DNA of 20,547 nucleotides from Avoscillospira sp945864925 (GTDB lineage Bacteria > Bacillota > Clostridia > Oscillospirales > Oscillospiraceae). Both the position numbers and the translations under genes were made by a program. This document shows positions 14,467-20,547 of the stretch, piece by piece. The notes under the pieces are model-generated. The model did no database searches. It was given only the letters and a program-made list of their open reading frames with translations, and was not told the origin of the DNA. How positions within the stretch are numbered: position 1 is the stretch's first letter; each line of letters opens with the position of its first letter. The stretch spans positions 1-20,547 of the forward strand of contig CALZZH010000023.1 in NCBI GenBank assembly GCA_945830595.1, written 5' to 3'.

Positions 14467-16755
14467 ATGAAATCAAAAAAAACGATCTGTCTGATACTAT
14501 CTGCTATGATGGTATTAAGTGTTTTAGCCGGTTGTCAAGACGAACCGCAGGCCAGTACTGACCCACCCGAGAGCAGTACGCCCACTCAGACACAGGAAAC
14601 GCCTTCTCCGGAAACGCCAGAGCCGGATACCACGGAGCCTGTTGTCGAAGAACAGCCAGAAACCATAAAGGCACGGGAAATGGGCTTGATTCCGGCGGAG
14701 TGGGATGACAATTTGTCAGTTGAAGCTGATTTTGCTGGATTCAATCAACTGATGGCTTCCTTGATTACGGTGTGTGACGAATCCGCTTTGTCCATATGGA
14801 ATGAAAATGTAGATGCTTCTGCGTTCCCACAGCGAAATATGCGGCGGGATGATGGCCTTGTTCTTCTGATGCTTGCTGCAGAGACTTTGAACTACAATGT
14901 CTATAATGCCCGTGATTATGGTTTCTGTACGGAAAATTATGTGGATTACGACCTTATGTTTTCTCAACTTTCATGGGATTATCCCTATTGTGATGCCGAG
15001 AGGGAAATCGCTATGTATTTTCAGGAAGGCGGAGAAGACCCAATCGGTAATGTGCCGAGTTCTGCTGTCTACTGGATGCAAAGACGTATGGATGTAAACC
15101 AGCGTGTACATTTTCTGGATTGTGATGAAAAACTGAACTTCCATCTTGATGAACGCATGACCCGTGAAGATGCGATTGCAGCTGTGGTACGCCTGTACAA
15201 TTCTGAGATGCTTGAATATGATCCTCTGGCTTTTGGGATGAGAGAACCAAATGAAGAAGATGAAGCCATTCTTGCAGCAGCAGATGCTGTGAAGCAGGCA
15301 ATCCTTACTAATACAGATGAACTGACCTGTGAGAGAACCGCTTATTATGTTTCCAACAGTGGTAATGATGCCAATGATGGCCTGACACCGGAAACTGCTT
15401 GGGCGACTATAAACAAAGTAAACGCTGCTAATCTTTCTCGTGGTGATGGCGTGTACTTTGAACGTGGCGGTACATGGCGTGGTCAGCTGTGGGCACAGGA
15501 AGGTGTGATTTACTCTGCCTACGGGGAGGGCGCTAAGCCGAATATTTTTGCTTCACCCGAAAATGGTGCCGATTCAAACAAGTGGTCACTGCTGGAGGGT
15601 ACAGACAATATCTGGGTCTATCACATGGATATGATGGACTGCGGCATTCTTGTTTTCAACGATGGCGAAAGCTGGGGCACAAAGGTTGCGCCTTACTATA
15701 TGGATGGCTACTTGTCCACCGCAAATGAGGGACAGCCCTTTGATGTAAGAACAGAACTGACGGAAGATCTGATGTTCTTCTCCCAGGCGGACAGCATCCT
15801 CTATGACGGAGCTCCTTTCCGTTATACAGTTATGGATACCTGTGACCGTGGCGAATATTCCGAAGAAGTTGTTGGGACTCTTTATCTGCGCTGCGATGCA
15901 GGCAATCCGGGTGAAGTATTCGATAGCATCGAATTTGCAGTAAGACAGAATATTGTTTTGCCTGCTGATGATACGGTGTTCCACAATCTCTGCTTAAAAT
16001 ACACAGGGGCACATTGTATTTTCGGCGGTGAAATAGGCTATGATGTTTCATTCTGTGAAATTGGGTGGATTGGGGGCTCGCCGCAGTATTATCGTTACGA
16101 CAACGGTGAACCTGCCATAATGGGCAACGGCGTAGAATGTGATGGCAACTATGATCACTATTCGGTGACGGACTGTTACATTTATCAATGCTATGATGCA
16201 GGAGTTTCTAATCAAGATCCCGCAGAAGCATCGGAAGTAACAGGCAGTACAAACTACGAAAACAGTGATGTTATTCAGCGAAATATCACATACGCAAGAA
16301 ATATATTTGCCTACAACGATATGCCCATTGAGATATTCTTCACTTTAGAAGATGATATTGGCTATGGTAGGCACCGCATGGAGAATGTGCTGATTGAAGG
16401 GAACTATTTCCTGTATACAGGCTATGGCTGGTACATGGAAACTAAGGGAGCTGCCGGTTCTGCCTATATGGGACATGTCTCCCCCAATGCTTCGGAGAAT
16501 TTCCGCATCAATAACAATGTATTTTATCTCAGTACAGGCCCACTGCTGACCACAGGGGCACCAGAGAAGTGGCAGCCAACGCTGGATGGCAACACCTATG
16601 TACAGAGTGATGGTGGACTTCTAATTTCTTGGTTCACTGCGGAAGAAGGTTATCAGAGATATTATGCTTATTATTACAATGACCGTAAGGATACCGTGAC
16701 GGATGTGATTCGAGATGTTCTTGGTGACGAAAATGGAATTGCGTTTGTAAATTGA
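14467..16755 (+). CDS. Large lipoprotein with SLH-like region and right-handed beta-helix domain
   Basis: This 762-residue protein has a signal peptide with lipobox L20-A-G-C23, so it should be lipid-anchored outside the membrane. A linker rich in Pro, Thr, Ser and Glu (about residues 24-66) would span the wall. Residues about 67-290 have two stretches resembling S-layer homology segments (NMRRDDGLVLLMLAAETLN; MTREDAIAAVVRLYNSEML). From Y293 the opening YYVSNSGNDANDGLTPETAWATINKVNAA and GDGVYFERGGTWRGQL is typical of parallel beta-helix proteins such as polysaccharide lyases and related carbohydrate-active proteins. Asn-rich turns (RINNNVFYL, VLIEGNYFLYTG) fit helix coils. No catalytic residues can be assigned, so the function is inferred as surface glycan binding or cleavage. 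AGGAGGT precedes the ATG. Its codon use is more A+T-rich than that of the neighbours. Confidence 0.85.
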   Translation: MKSKKTICLILSAMMVLSVLAGCQDEPQASTDPPESSTPTQTQETPSPETPEPDTTEPVVEEQPETIKAREMGLIPAEWDDNLSVEADFAGFNQLMASLITVCDESALSIWNENVDASAFPQRNMRRDDGLVLLMLAAETLNYNVYNARDYGFCTENYVDYDLMFSQLSWDYPYCDAEREIAMYFQEGGEDPIGNVPSSAVYWMQRRMDVNQRVHFLDCDEKLNFHLDERMTREDAIAAVVRLYNSEMLEYDPLAFGMREPNEEDEAILAAADAVKQAILTNTDELTCERTAYYVSNSGNDANDGLTPETAWATINKVNAANLSRGDGVYFERGGTWRGQLWAQEGVIYSAYGEGAKPNIFASPENGADSNKWSLLEGTDNIWVYHMDMMDCGILVFNDGESWGTKVAPYYMDGYLSTANEGQPFDVRTELTEDLMFFSQADSILYDGAPFRYTVMDTCDRGEYSEEVVGTLYLRCDAGNPGEVFDSIEFAVRQNIVLPADDTVFHNLCLKYTGAHCIFGGEIGYDVSFCEIGWIGGSPQYYRYDNGEPAIMGNGVECDGNYDHYSVTDCYIYQCYDAGVSNQDPAEASEVTGSTNYENSDVIQRNITYARNIFAYNDMPIEIFFTLEDDIGYGRHRMENVLIEGNYFLYTGYGWYMETKGAAGSAYMGHVSPNASENFRINNNVFYLSTGPLLTTGAPEKWQPTLDGNTYVQSDGGLLISWFTAEEGYQRYYAYYYNDRKDTVTDVIRDVLGDENGIAFVN

Positions 16756-16902
16756 ACTTTTTATAATTGAATTTGAACGTTGCACCTTTTAATTCTTCCT
16801 CCGAACCCAATGCACATCTTCCAGACCTATAATTAAAAAGTTCATAGACATAAGTGCAAACAGGCTCTACGGCGACCATCTTTGGTTGCCGTAGAGCCTG
16901 TT
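16753..16902. repeat. Two inverted repeats downstream of the lipoprotein gene
   Basis: TGAACTTTTT (16753-16762, starting at the stop codon) pairs with 16835-16844. A second, stronger hairpin pairs AACAGGCTCTACGGC (16859-16873) with its exact complement at 16888-16902 and has a further ACC/GGT pairing inside. Neither is followed by a T-run, so they are not standard terminators. Confidence 0.55.
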
Positions 16903-16920
16903 ATCGTTAAAAGGTATATG

Positions 16921-16945
16921 AAAACCCTTGCAAATCAAGGCTTTT
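16921..16945 (+). terminator. Possible terminator of the lipoprotein gene
   Basis: AAAA-C-CCTTG pairs with CAAGG-C-TTTT around CAAAT, with one mismatch. The stem is short and the T-run is only four bases, so the call is tentative. Confidence 0.4.
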
Positions 16946-16946
16946 C

Positions 16947-16998
16947 AAAAAGAAATTGGACACCTACATTGATACTCGTTGTATCAAAATAGGTGCCC
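16947..16998 (-). terminator. Intrinsic terminator of tRNA-Leu
   Basis: On the minus strand CACCTATTTTGATAC (16981-16995) pairs with GTATCAATGTAGGTG (16961-16975) around a 5-base loop, with a 2x2 internal bulge. It is followed by TTTCTTTTT (16947-16955). It begins just past the encoded CCA. Confidence 0.75.
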
Positions 16999-17003
16999 AG
17001 TAA

Positions 17004-17087
17004 TGGTGCGGGAGATGAGACTCGAACTCACACGCCATAGGACACACGCACCTCAAACGTGCCTGTCTACCATTCCAGCACTCCCGC
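17004..17087 (-). tRNA. tRNA-Leu (anticodon GAG)
   Basis: The 84-base sequence folds as a class II tRNA. The acceptor GCGGGAG (17081-17087) pairs with CTCCCGC (17008-17014), with discriminator A and an encoded CCA (17004-17006). The anticodon stem CACGT/GCGTG holds the loop TTGAGGT with GAG at 17052-17054. A long variable arm follows, and the T arm contains GTTCGAGTC. It reads CUC and CUU leucine codons. Confidence 0.95.
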
Positions 17088-17110
17088 ATATGCAGTTTTC
17101 ATGCTCATCT

Positions 17111-17139
17111 ATTATATCTACACCTGCAGGATTTGTCAA
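17111..17139 (-). promoter_or_regulatory. Consensus sigma-A promoter of tRNA-Leu
   Basis: On the minus strand a perfect TTGACA (17134-17139) and a perfect TATAAT (17111-17116) are 17 bases apart, about 24 bases before the tRNA 5' end. Confidence 0.92.
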
Positions 17140-17182
17140 CTGAAAATTTCGGTCTGCTCTCCAGAATTCCCAACTTTTACAG

Positions 17183-17211
17183 TTGCCAATTCCAATTTTC
17201 TCTGCTATAAT
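17183..17211 (+). promoter_or_regulatory. Sigma-A promoter of rsmE
   Basis: TTGCCA (17183-17188) and TATAAT (17206-17211) are 17 bases apart, 40 bases before the rsmE start. The boxes are the same as at rpsB. It is back to back with the tRNA-Leu promoter. Confidence 0.85.
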
Positions 17212-17251
17212 ACATTTTGCGATTGTGCGTCATGGCCGGGAGGGTTGAGCA

Positions 17252-17986
17252 ATGCCGCGATTTTTTGTGTCTCCGGAGGTCCTGGACAGCGGCTTCGCCG
17301 TGCTGGAAGGCGAGCAGGCTTCCCACGCCCGTGTGCTGCGGCTGTCCCCTGGCGATGAAGCAATCCTCTGCGACGGACAGGGCCGGGAGGCCCGGGGTAC
17401 CATCTCCCAGGCCGGCGCCGGTCAGGTGTGTCTGACCTTGGGCCAGCCGGAAATCTCCCGCTCGGAGCCCAGGCTGCAGTGCAGCATCTACATGGGTTTT
17501 CCGAAAGCAGATAAGTTTGAGCATGTGGTGCAGAAAGCCACAGAATTGGGCGCTTGTGAATTGATTGTCTTCCCCTGCGCCAGAAGCGTCTCCAGGCCGG
17601 ATGCCAAGTCTCTGGCAAAGAAATTGGAGCGCTGGCAAAAGATCGCTGCCGCGGCAGCGGAGCAATCCGGCCGCGGCCGGATTCCCGTGGTGCTGGCATT
17701 GGAATCCTTCGAAGCCGCTGTGACCCGGGCCTGTCAGGCAGAGTTTTCGGCTTTATTTTATGAAAATGAGCGAACCTGTTCCCTGCGGACCGCTGTGGAA
17801 GCGTCGTCTTTTTCCACGGCCGCCATCATGACCGGGCCGGAGGGCGGTTTGACCGACGAAGAGGTTCGTATGGCCCAGAATGCCGGCATGGCGATTTGCT
17901 CTCTGGGGCCGCGAATCCTGCGGTGTGAAACAGCGCCGCTGTGCGCCCTGTCCGCTCTGATGTATGCAGCGGATGAGCTGGCCTAA
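17252..17986 (+). CDS. rsmE: 16S rRNA (uracil(1498)-N(3))-methyltransferase
   Basis: This 244-residue SPOUT-class methyltransferase methylates N3 of U1498 in 16S rRNA using S-adenosylmethionine. An N-terminal PUA-like RNA-binding domain (about residues 1-70, with HARVLRLSPGDE) precedes the knotted catalytic domain. Its motifs are KATELG (95-100), AAEQSGR (135-141), GPEGG (195-199) and LGPRILRCETA (218-228), which form the cofactor knot. Length is normal. The ATG follows GGGAGGG eight bases away, and a strong promoter lies upstream. In many Firmicutes rsmE follows prmA and dnaJ; here it starts its own transcript and is followed 21 bases later by a membrane protein gene. Confidence 0.96.
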   Translation: MPRFFVSPEVLDSGFAVLEGEQASHARVLRLSPGDEAILCDGQGREARGTISQAGAGQVCLTLGQPEISRSEPRLQCSIYMGFPKADKFEHVVQKATELGACELIVFPCARSVSRPDAKSLAKKLERWQKIAAAAAEQSGRGRIPVVLALESFEAAVTRACQAEFSALFYENERTCSLRTAVEASSFSTAAIMTGPEGGLTDEEVRMAQNAGMAICSLGPRILRCETAPLCALSALMYAADELA

Positions 17987-18007
17987 TTCTGAACATAAGG
18001 ATCTGGT

Positions 18008-18787
18008 ATGGATATGACAAATAAAATCGATCGGGCTGCAGAAAAACAGCGCAAATCCAAGTCGGACAGTGCTGTTGTCTATAAGGTCATGCTGGCGCTG
18101 CTGCTGCTGTGCGCTTCGATTCTGGCGCTTCGGAGTCTGCGCGCCTATTATGGCACCATCGGCGGCATGGAGCTTCTGGATCCCCTGACGCTCTGGATTG
18201 CAGCGGCGGGTGGGATTGGTTTTCTGGTATGCGCCGTGCTGCTGGCCGTATGGAAGCGGAAGGTTGTCCGCGCTGTCCTGCCTTGGTTCATGGCAGCGTT
18301 CGCCATCATCGGCATCACCGGTGTGAGCATGCGGCTGCACTGGACGCAGGGTTTCCCGTCGCTGTACTTTCTGTGCTGCGCCGTCATGGTGCAATATGTG
18401 ATCTATCAGCTGTACCGCTGGGAGTTCTTTTTGTTCTCCCTGTCCACTGTGATGTCCGGTTTCTTGTTTTTTCAGTTCAGCACCGGCGTTTCCTGGACCC
18501 TCTCCACAGTTTTGATGCTGATCCCCACCATCGTGGTGCTTCTGGGTACCGCCCTGGTGGCGGTCAACGCCTCCAGGCACAAGGGTTCCCTGGTTCTGGG
18601 CAAGCGCCGCATCCAGTTGTTCCCGGTCCGGTTCAATCCGCTGTTGATCTATGTGGCTGATGTTCTGTGGCTGGTATGCCTTGTGGCAGCCGTGTTCCTG
18701 GGCGGCCTGTTCTCCTATTACTGCATGTTCGCCGCCATCGCGGTGGAGTTCATTGCAGCGGTTTATTACACATTCCAGCTGAATTAA
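18008..18787 (+). CDS. Polytopic membrane protein of unknown function
   Basis: I do not recognise a family. The 259-residue protein opens with a charged cytoplasmic segment (MDMTNKIDRAAEKQRKSKSD). About eight hydrophobic stretches follow, roughly at residues 24-43, 59-83, 88-107, 117-135, 137-158, 162-186, 212-232 and 236-255. A basic loop (ASRHKGSLVLGKRRIQ) lies before the last two. No catalytic or transport motif is visible. The ATG follows AAGGAT, and the gene is 21 bases past rsmE and before a strong terminator, so the two form a bicistronic unit. The link to rsmE may be only transcriptional. Confidence 0.8.
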   Translation: MDMTNKIDRAAEKQRKSKSDSAVVYKVMLALLLLCASILALRSLRAYYGTIGGMELLDPLTLWIAAAGGIGFLVCAVLLAVWKRKVVRAVLPWFMAAFAIIGITGVSMRLHWTQGFPSLYFLCCAVMVQYVIYQLYRWEFFLFSLSTVMSGFLFFQFSTGVSWTLSTVLMLIPTIVVLLGTALVAVNASRHKGSLVLGKRRIQLFPVRFNPLLIYVADVLWLVCLVAAVFLGGLFSYYCMFAAIAVEFIAAVYYTFQLN

Positions 18788-18800
18788 CAAGACATTTGCA

Positions 18801-18838
18801 ATGCCTGACGGGTTCTGGCCCGTCAGGCATCTTTTTTT
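18801..18838 (+). terminator. Strong intrinsic terminator after the rsmE unit
   Basis: ATGCCTGACGGG (18801-18812) pairs perfectly with CCCGTCAGGCAT (18819-18830) around six bases and is followed by C and seven T. Confidence 0.95.
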
Positions 18839-18873
18839 CCGCCGTGAATATGCTTGGACGAGGGGGGATTGCC

Positions 18874-20376
18874 TTGTCCGCACGTTCATCCATGATTCGA
18901 AGCGCTTTGCTTTTGACCTTTGCCAATCTGGTCATGCGGGGCGTGGCCATGATCTTCCAGGTCTATCTGGCAGGACAGGTGGGCGCTGCCGGCGTGGGAC
19001 TGCTGCAGCTGATTCTCACGGTCAACGCCTTTGCCGTCACTGTGGGCACCTCGGGTATCCGGGTGGCAGCCATGTACCTGTCCGCTGAGGAGTACGGTCT
19101 GCGGCGGTTTTTCGGCGTCCGCCAGGCCATGATCTGGTGCATCGGTGCGGGGCTGGCTCTCAGCACCCTGGTGGGCGGCGCCATGGCACTGGGTGCCGAG
19201 CAGCTGGCTCTGGGCTGGGTCAAGGATCTGCAGGCCGCTGCCAGCCTGCGGCTGCTGGGACTGACCCTCCCCCTGACCTGCCTGAATACCATTCTCGCCG
19301 GCTATTTCACCGCCTGCGGGCAGGTAAAACGGCTGGTTGCCGTGGAACTGGCTGACCGCGTCGCCTCCGTGGGGCTGACCGTGTGGCTCCTGGGGCTGGG
19401 CGTTCCCGGCGATCTGTCCCATGCCTGCGTCTGCATCGTGGGCGGCAGCGCCCTGGCTTCCGTTGGCTCCGTGGCCGTCCTGCTGGCCCTGCTTCTGGTG
19501 AATTTTCACCGCTACGGCCCCGGCGGTCAGAAGCTGGGTATGGGCCGGCGGCTGCTGCGGTTCTGCGTTCCCGTGGCGCTCAACGACTATCTTCGCTCCG
19601 GTCTGGGTACCCTGGAGCAGTTTCTCATTCCCTATGGTCTGGCCCGCTCCGGCGGTTCCCGTACCCAGGCCCTGGCCGATTACGGCACCATCCACGGCAT
19701 GGTGTTTCCCGTGCTGATGTTCCCCAGCACCGTGCTCTATGCCGTGGCGGACCTGCTGGTTCCGGAGCTGGCCCGGTGCCGGGCAGAACGAAATCAGGCA
19801 AAAATCCGCCGCGTGACCGACGGCTGCCTGCGGGCCAGCGCCCTGTTCGCCGCCGTTACGGCGGGGCTGTTATTTGTGCTGGCGGAACCGCTGGGTCTGC
19901 TGCTCTACGACAGCCCCGACGCCGGCCGCTACCTGCGGGCTTTCGCTCCCTTGGTCCCCATGCTGTATCTGGACTGCATCGTGGACGGCATGCACAAAGG
20001 GCTGGGCCAGCAGGTCTACTGCGTCCGGGTCAACACCCTGACCAACCTGATGGACGTCGTGTGCTTGTTCTTCCTGCTGCCCCGGTACGGCATCGGCGGA
20101 TATTTCGCCACTTTTCTCCTGACCCACGCTGTAAACTTCTTTTTGAGTCTGCGGCGGCTGCTGCAGCTCAGCGATTCGCCCCTTCCCTGGCCCTATCTGC
20201 TGGCACTGCTGGGCTGCACCGGTCCTGCGGTGGTCTTCACCACCTATTTTCTCCCGGTTGTCTGCCGCTGGAGCAACGTCCTGCTCCGGGGCGGGGTCTA
20301 TCTGGTGCTGCTGGCCCTGCTGCTGTCCCTGATCGGGGCGCCCATGTCCATTGACAAAGCCACCATAACCAAGTAG
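18874..20376 (+). CDS. SpoVB-family (MOP superfamily) polysaccharide/lipid flippase
   Basis: This 500-residue protein with about 14 membrane helices resembles stage V sporulation protein B and related MOP-superfamily flippases, which move lipid-linked wall or polysaccharide precursors. The opening SSMIRSALLLTFANLVMRGVAMIFQVYLAGQVGAAGVGLLQL is typical of SpoVB, and length is close to the Bacillus protein (518). I chose the TTG at 18874 because AGGGGGG lies six bases upstream. An ATG at 18850 has no ribosome site, and the ATG at 18892 is too far from it. It starts 36 bases after a strong terminator, so its promoter is not obvious. SpoVB is likely given the other sporulation genes, but spore-specific use is an inference. 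Confidence 0.85.
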   Translation: MSARSSMIRSALLLTFANLVMRGVAMIFQVYLAGQVGAAGVGLLQLILTVNAFAVTVGTSGIRVAAMYLSAEEYGLRRFFGVRQAMIWCIGAGLALSTLVGGAMALGAEQLALGWVKDLQAAASLRLLGLTLPLTCLNTILAGYFTACGQVKRLVAVELADRVASVGLTVWLLGLGVPGDLSHACVCIVGGSALASVGSVAVLLALLLVNFHRYGPGGQKLGMGRRLLRFCVPVALNDYLRSGLGTLEQFLIPYGLARSGGSRTQALADYGTIHGMVFPVLMFPSTVLYAVADLLVPELARCRAERNQAKIRRVTDGCLRASALFAAVTAGLLFVLAEPLGLLLYDSPDAGRYLRAFAPLVPMLYLDCIVDGMHKGLGQQVYCVRVNTLTNLMDVVCLFFLLPRYGIGGYFATFLLTHAVNFFLSLRRLLQLSDSPLPWPYLLALLGCTGPAVVFTTYFLPVVCRWSNVLLRGGVYLVLLALLLSLIGAPMSIDKATITK

Positions 20377-20408
20377 AATCCTTCTGAAACCATATCAGGA
20401 GGCCCGCC

Positions 20409-20547
20409 ATGTACACCGCCCAGATTCATCCCATCCCGCCCCTCTATGATGCAGATTCCCGGATTTTGATTCTCGGCTCTTTCCCCTCTGTAAAATCCCG
20501 GGAGGGGCACTTTTTCTATCATCATCCGCAGAATCGTTTCTGGCGGG
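20409..20547 (+). CDS. DNA-deoxyinosine (hypoxanthine) glycosylase, 5' part only
   Basis: The first 46 codons are present and the gene runs off the window. The translation contains ILILGSFPSVKSRE followed by FFYHHPQNRFW, the N-terminal motifs of uracil-DNA glycosylase-superfamily hypoxanthine glycosylases, which remove deaminated adenine from DNA. AGGAGG lies six bases before the ATG at 20409. It is 32 bases after the flippase stop and is probably co-transcribed with it. Completeness cannot be judged. Confidence 0.82.
   Translation, partial: MYTAQIHPIPPLYDADSRILILGSFPSVKSREGHFFYHHPQNRFWR

Larger units (their letters stand above)
14278..16994. repeat. Islet bounded by a perfect 16-bp inverted repeat
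   Basis: ACCTATTTTGATACAA at 14278-14293 recurs as its exact complement at 16979-16994, enclosing 2,717 bases with the lipoprotein gene, its promoter and its downstream hairpins. The right copy is one arm of the tRNA-Leu terminator and ends nine bases from the tRNA 3' end. The enclosed DNA is visibly more A+T-rich than the flanks. No recombinase gene or target duplication is present, so movement or inversion is only an inference. Confidence 0.5.

Noticed and set aside
14278..16994. Insertion sequence or complete transposon
   Set aside because: No transposase, integrase or resolvase frame lies inside and no target duplication is visible. One of the repeats also serves as the tRNA terminator.
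16979..17087. Phage or ICE attachment site in the tRNA-Leu 3' end
   Set aside because: Integration should leave a direct repeat of the tRNA end; the second copy is inverted, lacks tRNA sequence, and no integrase is present.

Overview
The window looks like chromosomal DNA of a Gram-positive, spore-forming member of the Clostridia with fairly high G+C, most like gut Oscillospirales. This rests on the gene content: sigG, the spore protease gpr, a YlmC/YmxH-type protein, a SpoVB-family flippase, an AI-2E exporter, an FHA-SEDS fusion, strong AGGAGG ribosome binding sites and sigma-A promoters with 17-base spacers. No species can be named from sequence alone.

The left part (1-13,213) is transcribed leftward. 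Reading in the direction of transcription from the right end, it holds gpr; a 291-base gap with a tight cluster of DnaA-box-like 9-mers; sigG and the ylmC/ymxH-like gene; rpsB-tsf behind a strong promoter; a 173-base near-perfect palindrome that looks like a non-coding repeat element; an MFS transporter; and a compact unit nfo / AI-2E transporter / FHA-SEDS glycosyltransferase / penicillin-binding transpeptidase. Genes in that unit overlap or lie about 10 bases apart, and it ends at an intrinsic terminator. Below the terminator come a MATE-family gene broken by a frameshift, a cytidylate kinase-like gene, and a run of four hairpins at the window edge.

The strand switches between gpr and rpsT, as it does in other Firmicutes. 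To the right, rpsT (own promoter and terminator) is followed by a visibly more A+T-rich stretch (about 13.8-17.0 kb). It holds a small MazG-type pyrophosphohydrolase and a 762-residue lipoprotein with an SLH-like N-terminal half and a beta-helix C-terminal half. The lipoprotein segment is bracketed by a perfect 16-bp inverted repeat; the right copy is one arm of the terminator of a leftward tRNA-Leu(GAG) gene. This islet is the best candidate for acquired or rearranged DNA here.

The right end is conserved chromosome again: rsmE with an unrecognised membrane protein, a strong terminator, a SpoVB-family flippase with a probable TTG start, and the beginning of a hypoxanthine/deoxyinosine DNA glycosylase cut by the window end.

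There is no CRISPR array, transposase, integrase or clear phage gene. The unusual features are non-coding (palindrome, IR-flanked islet, DnaA-box cluster, hairpin run) plus one broken transporter. I see no convincing new multi-gene system.
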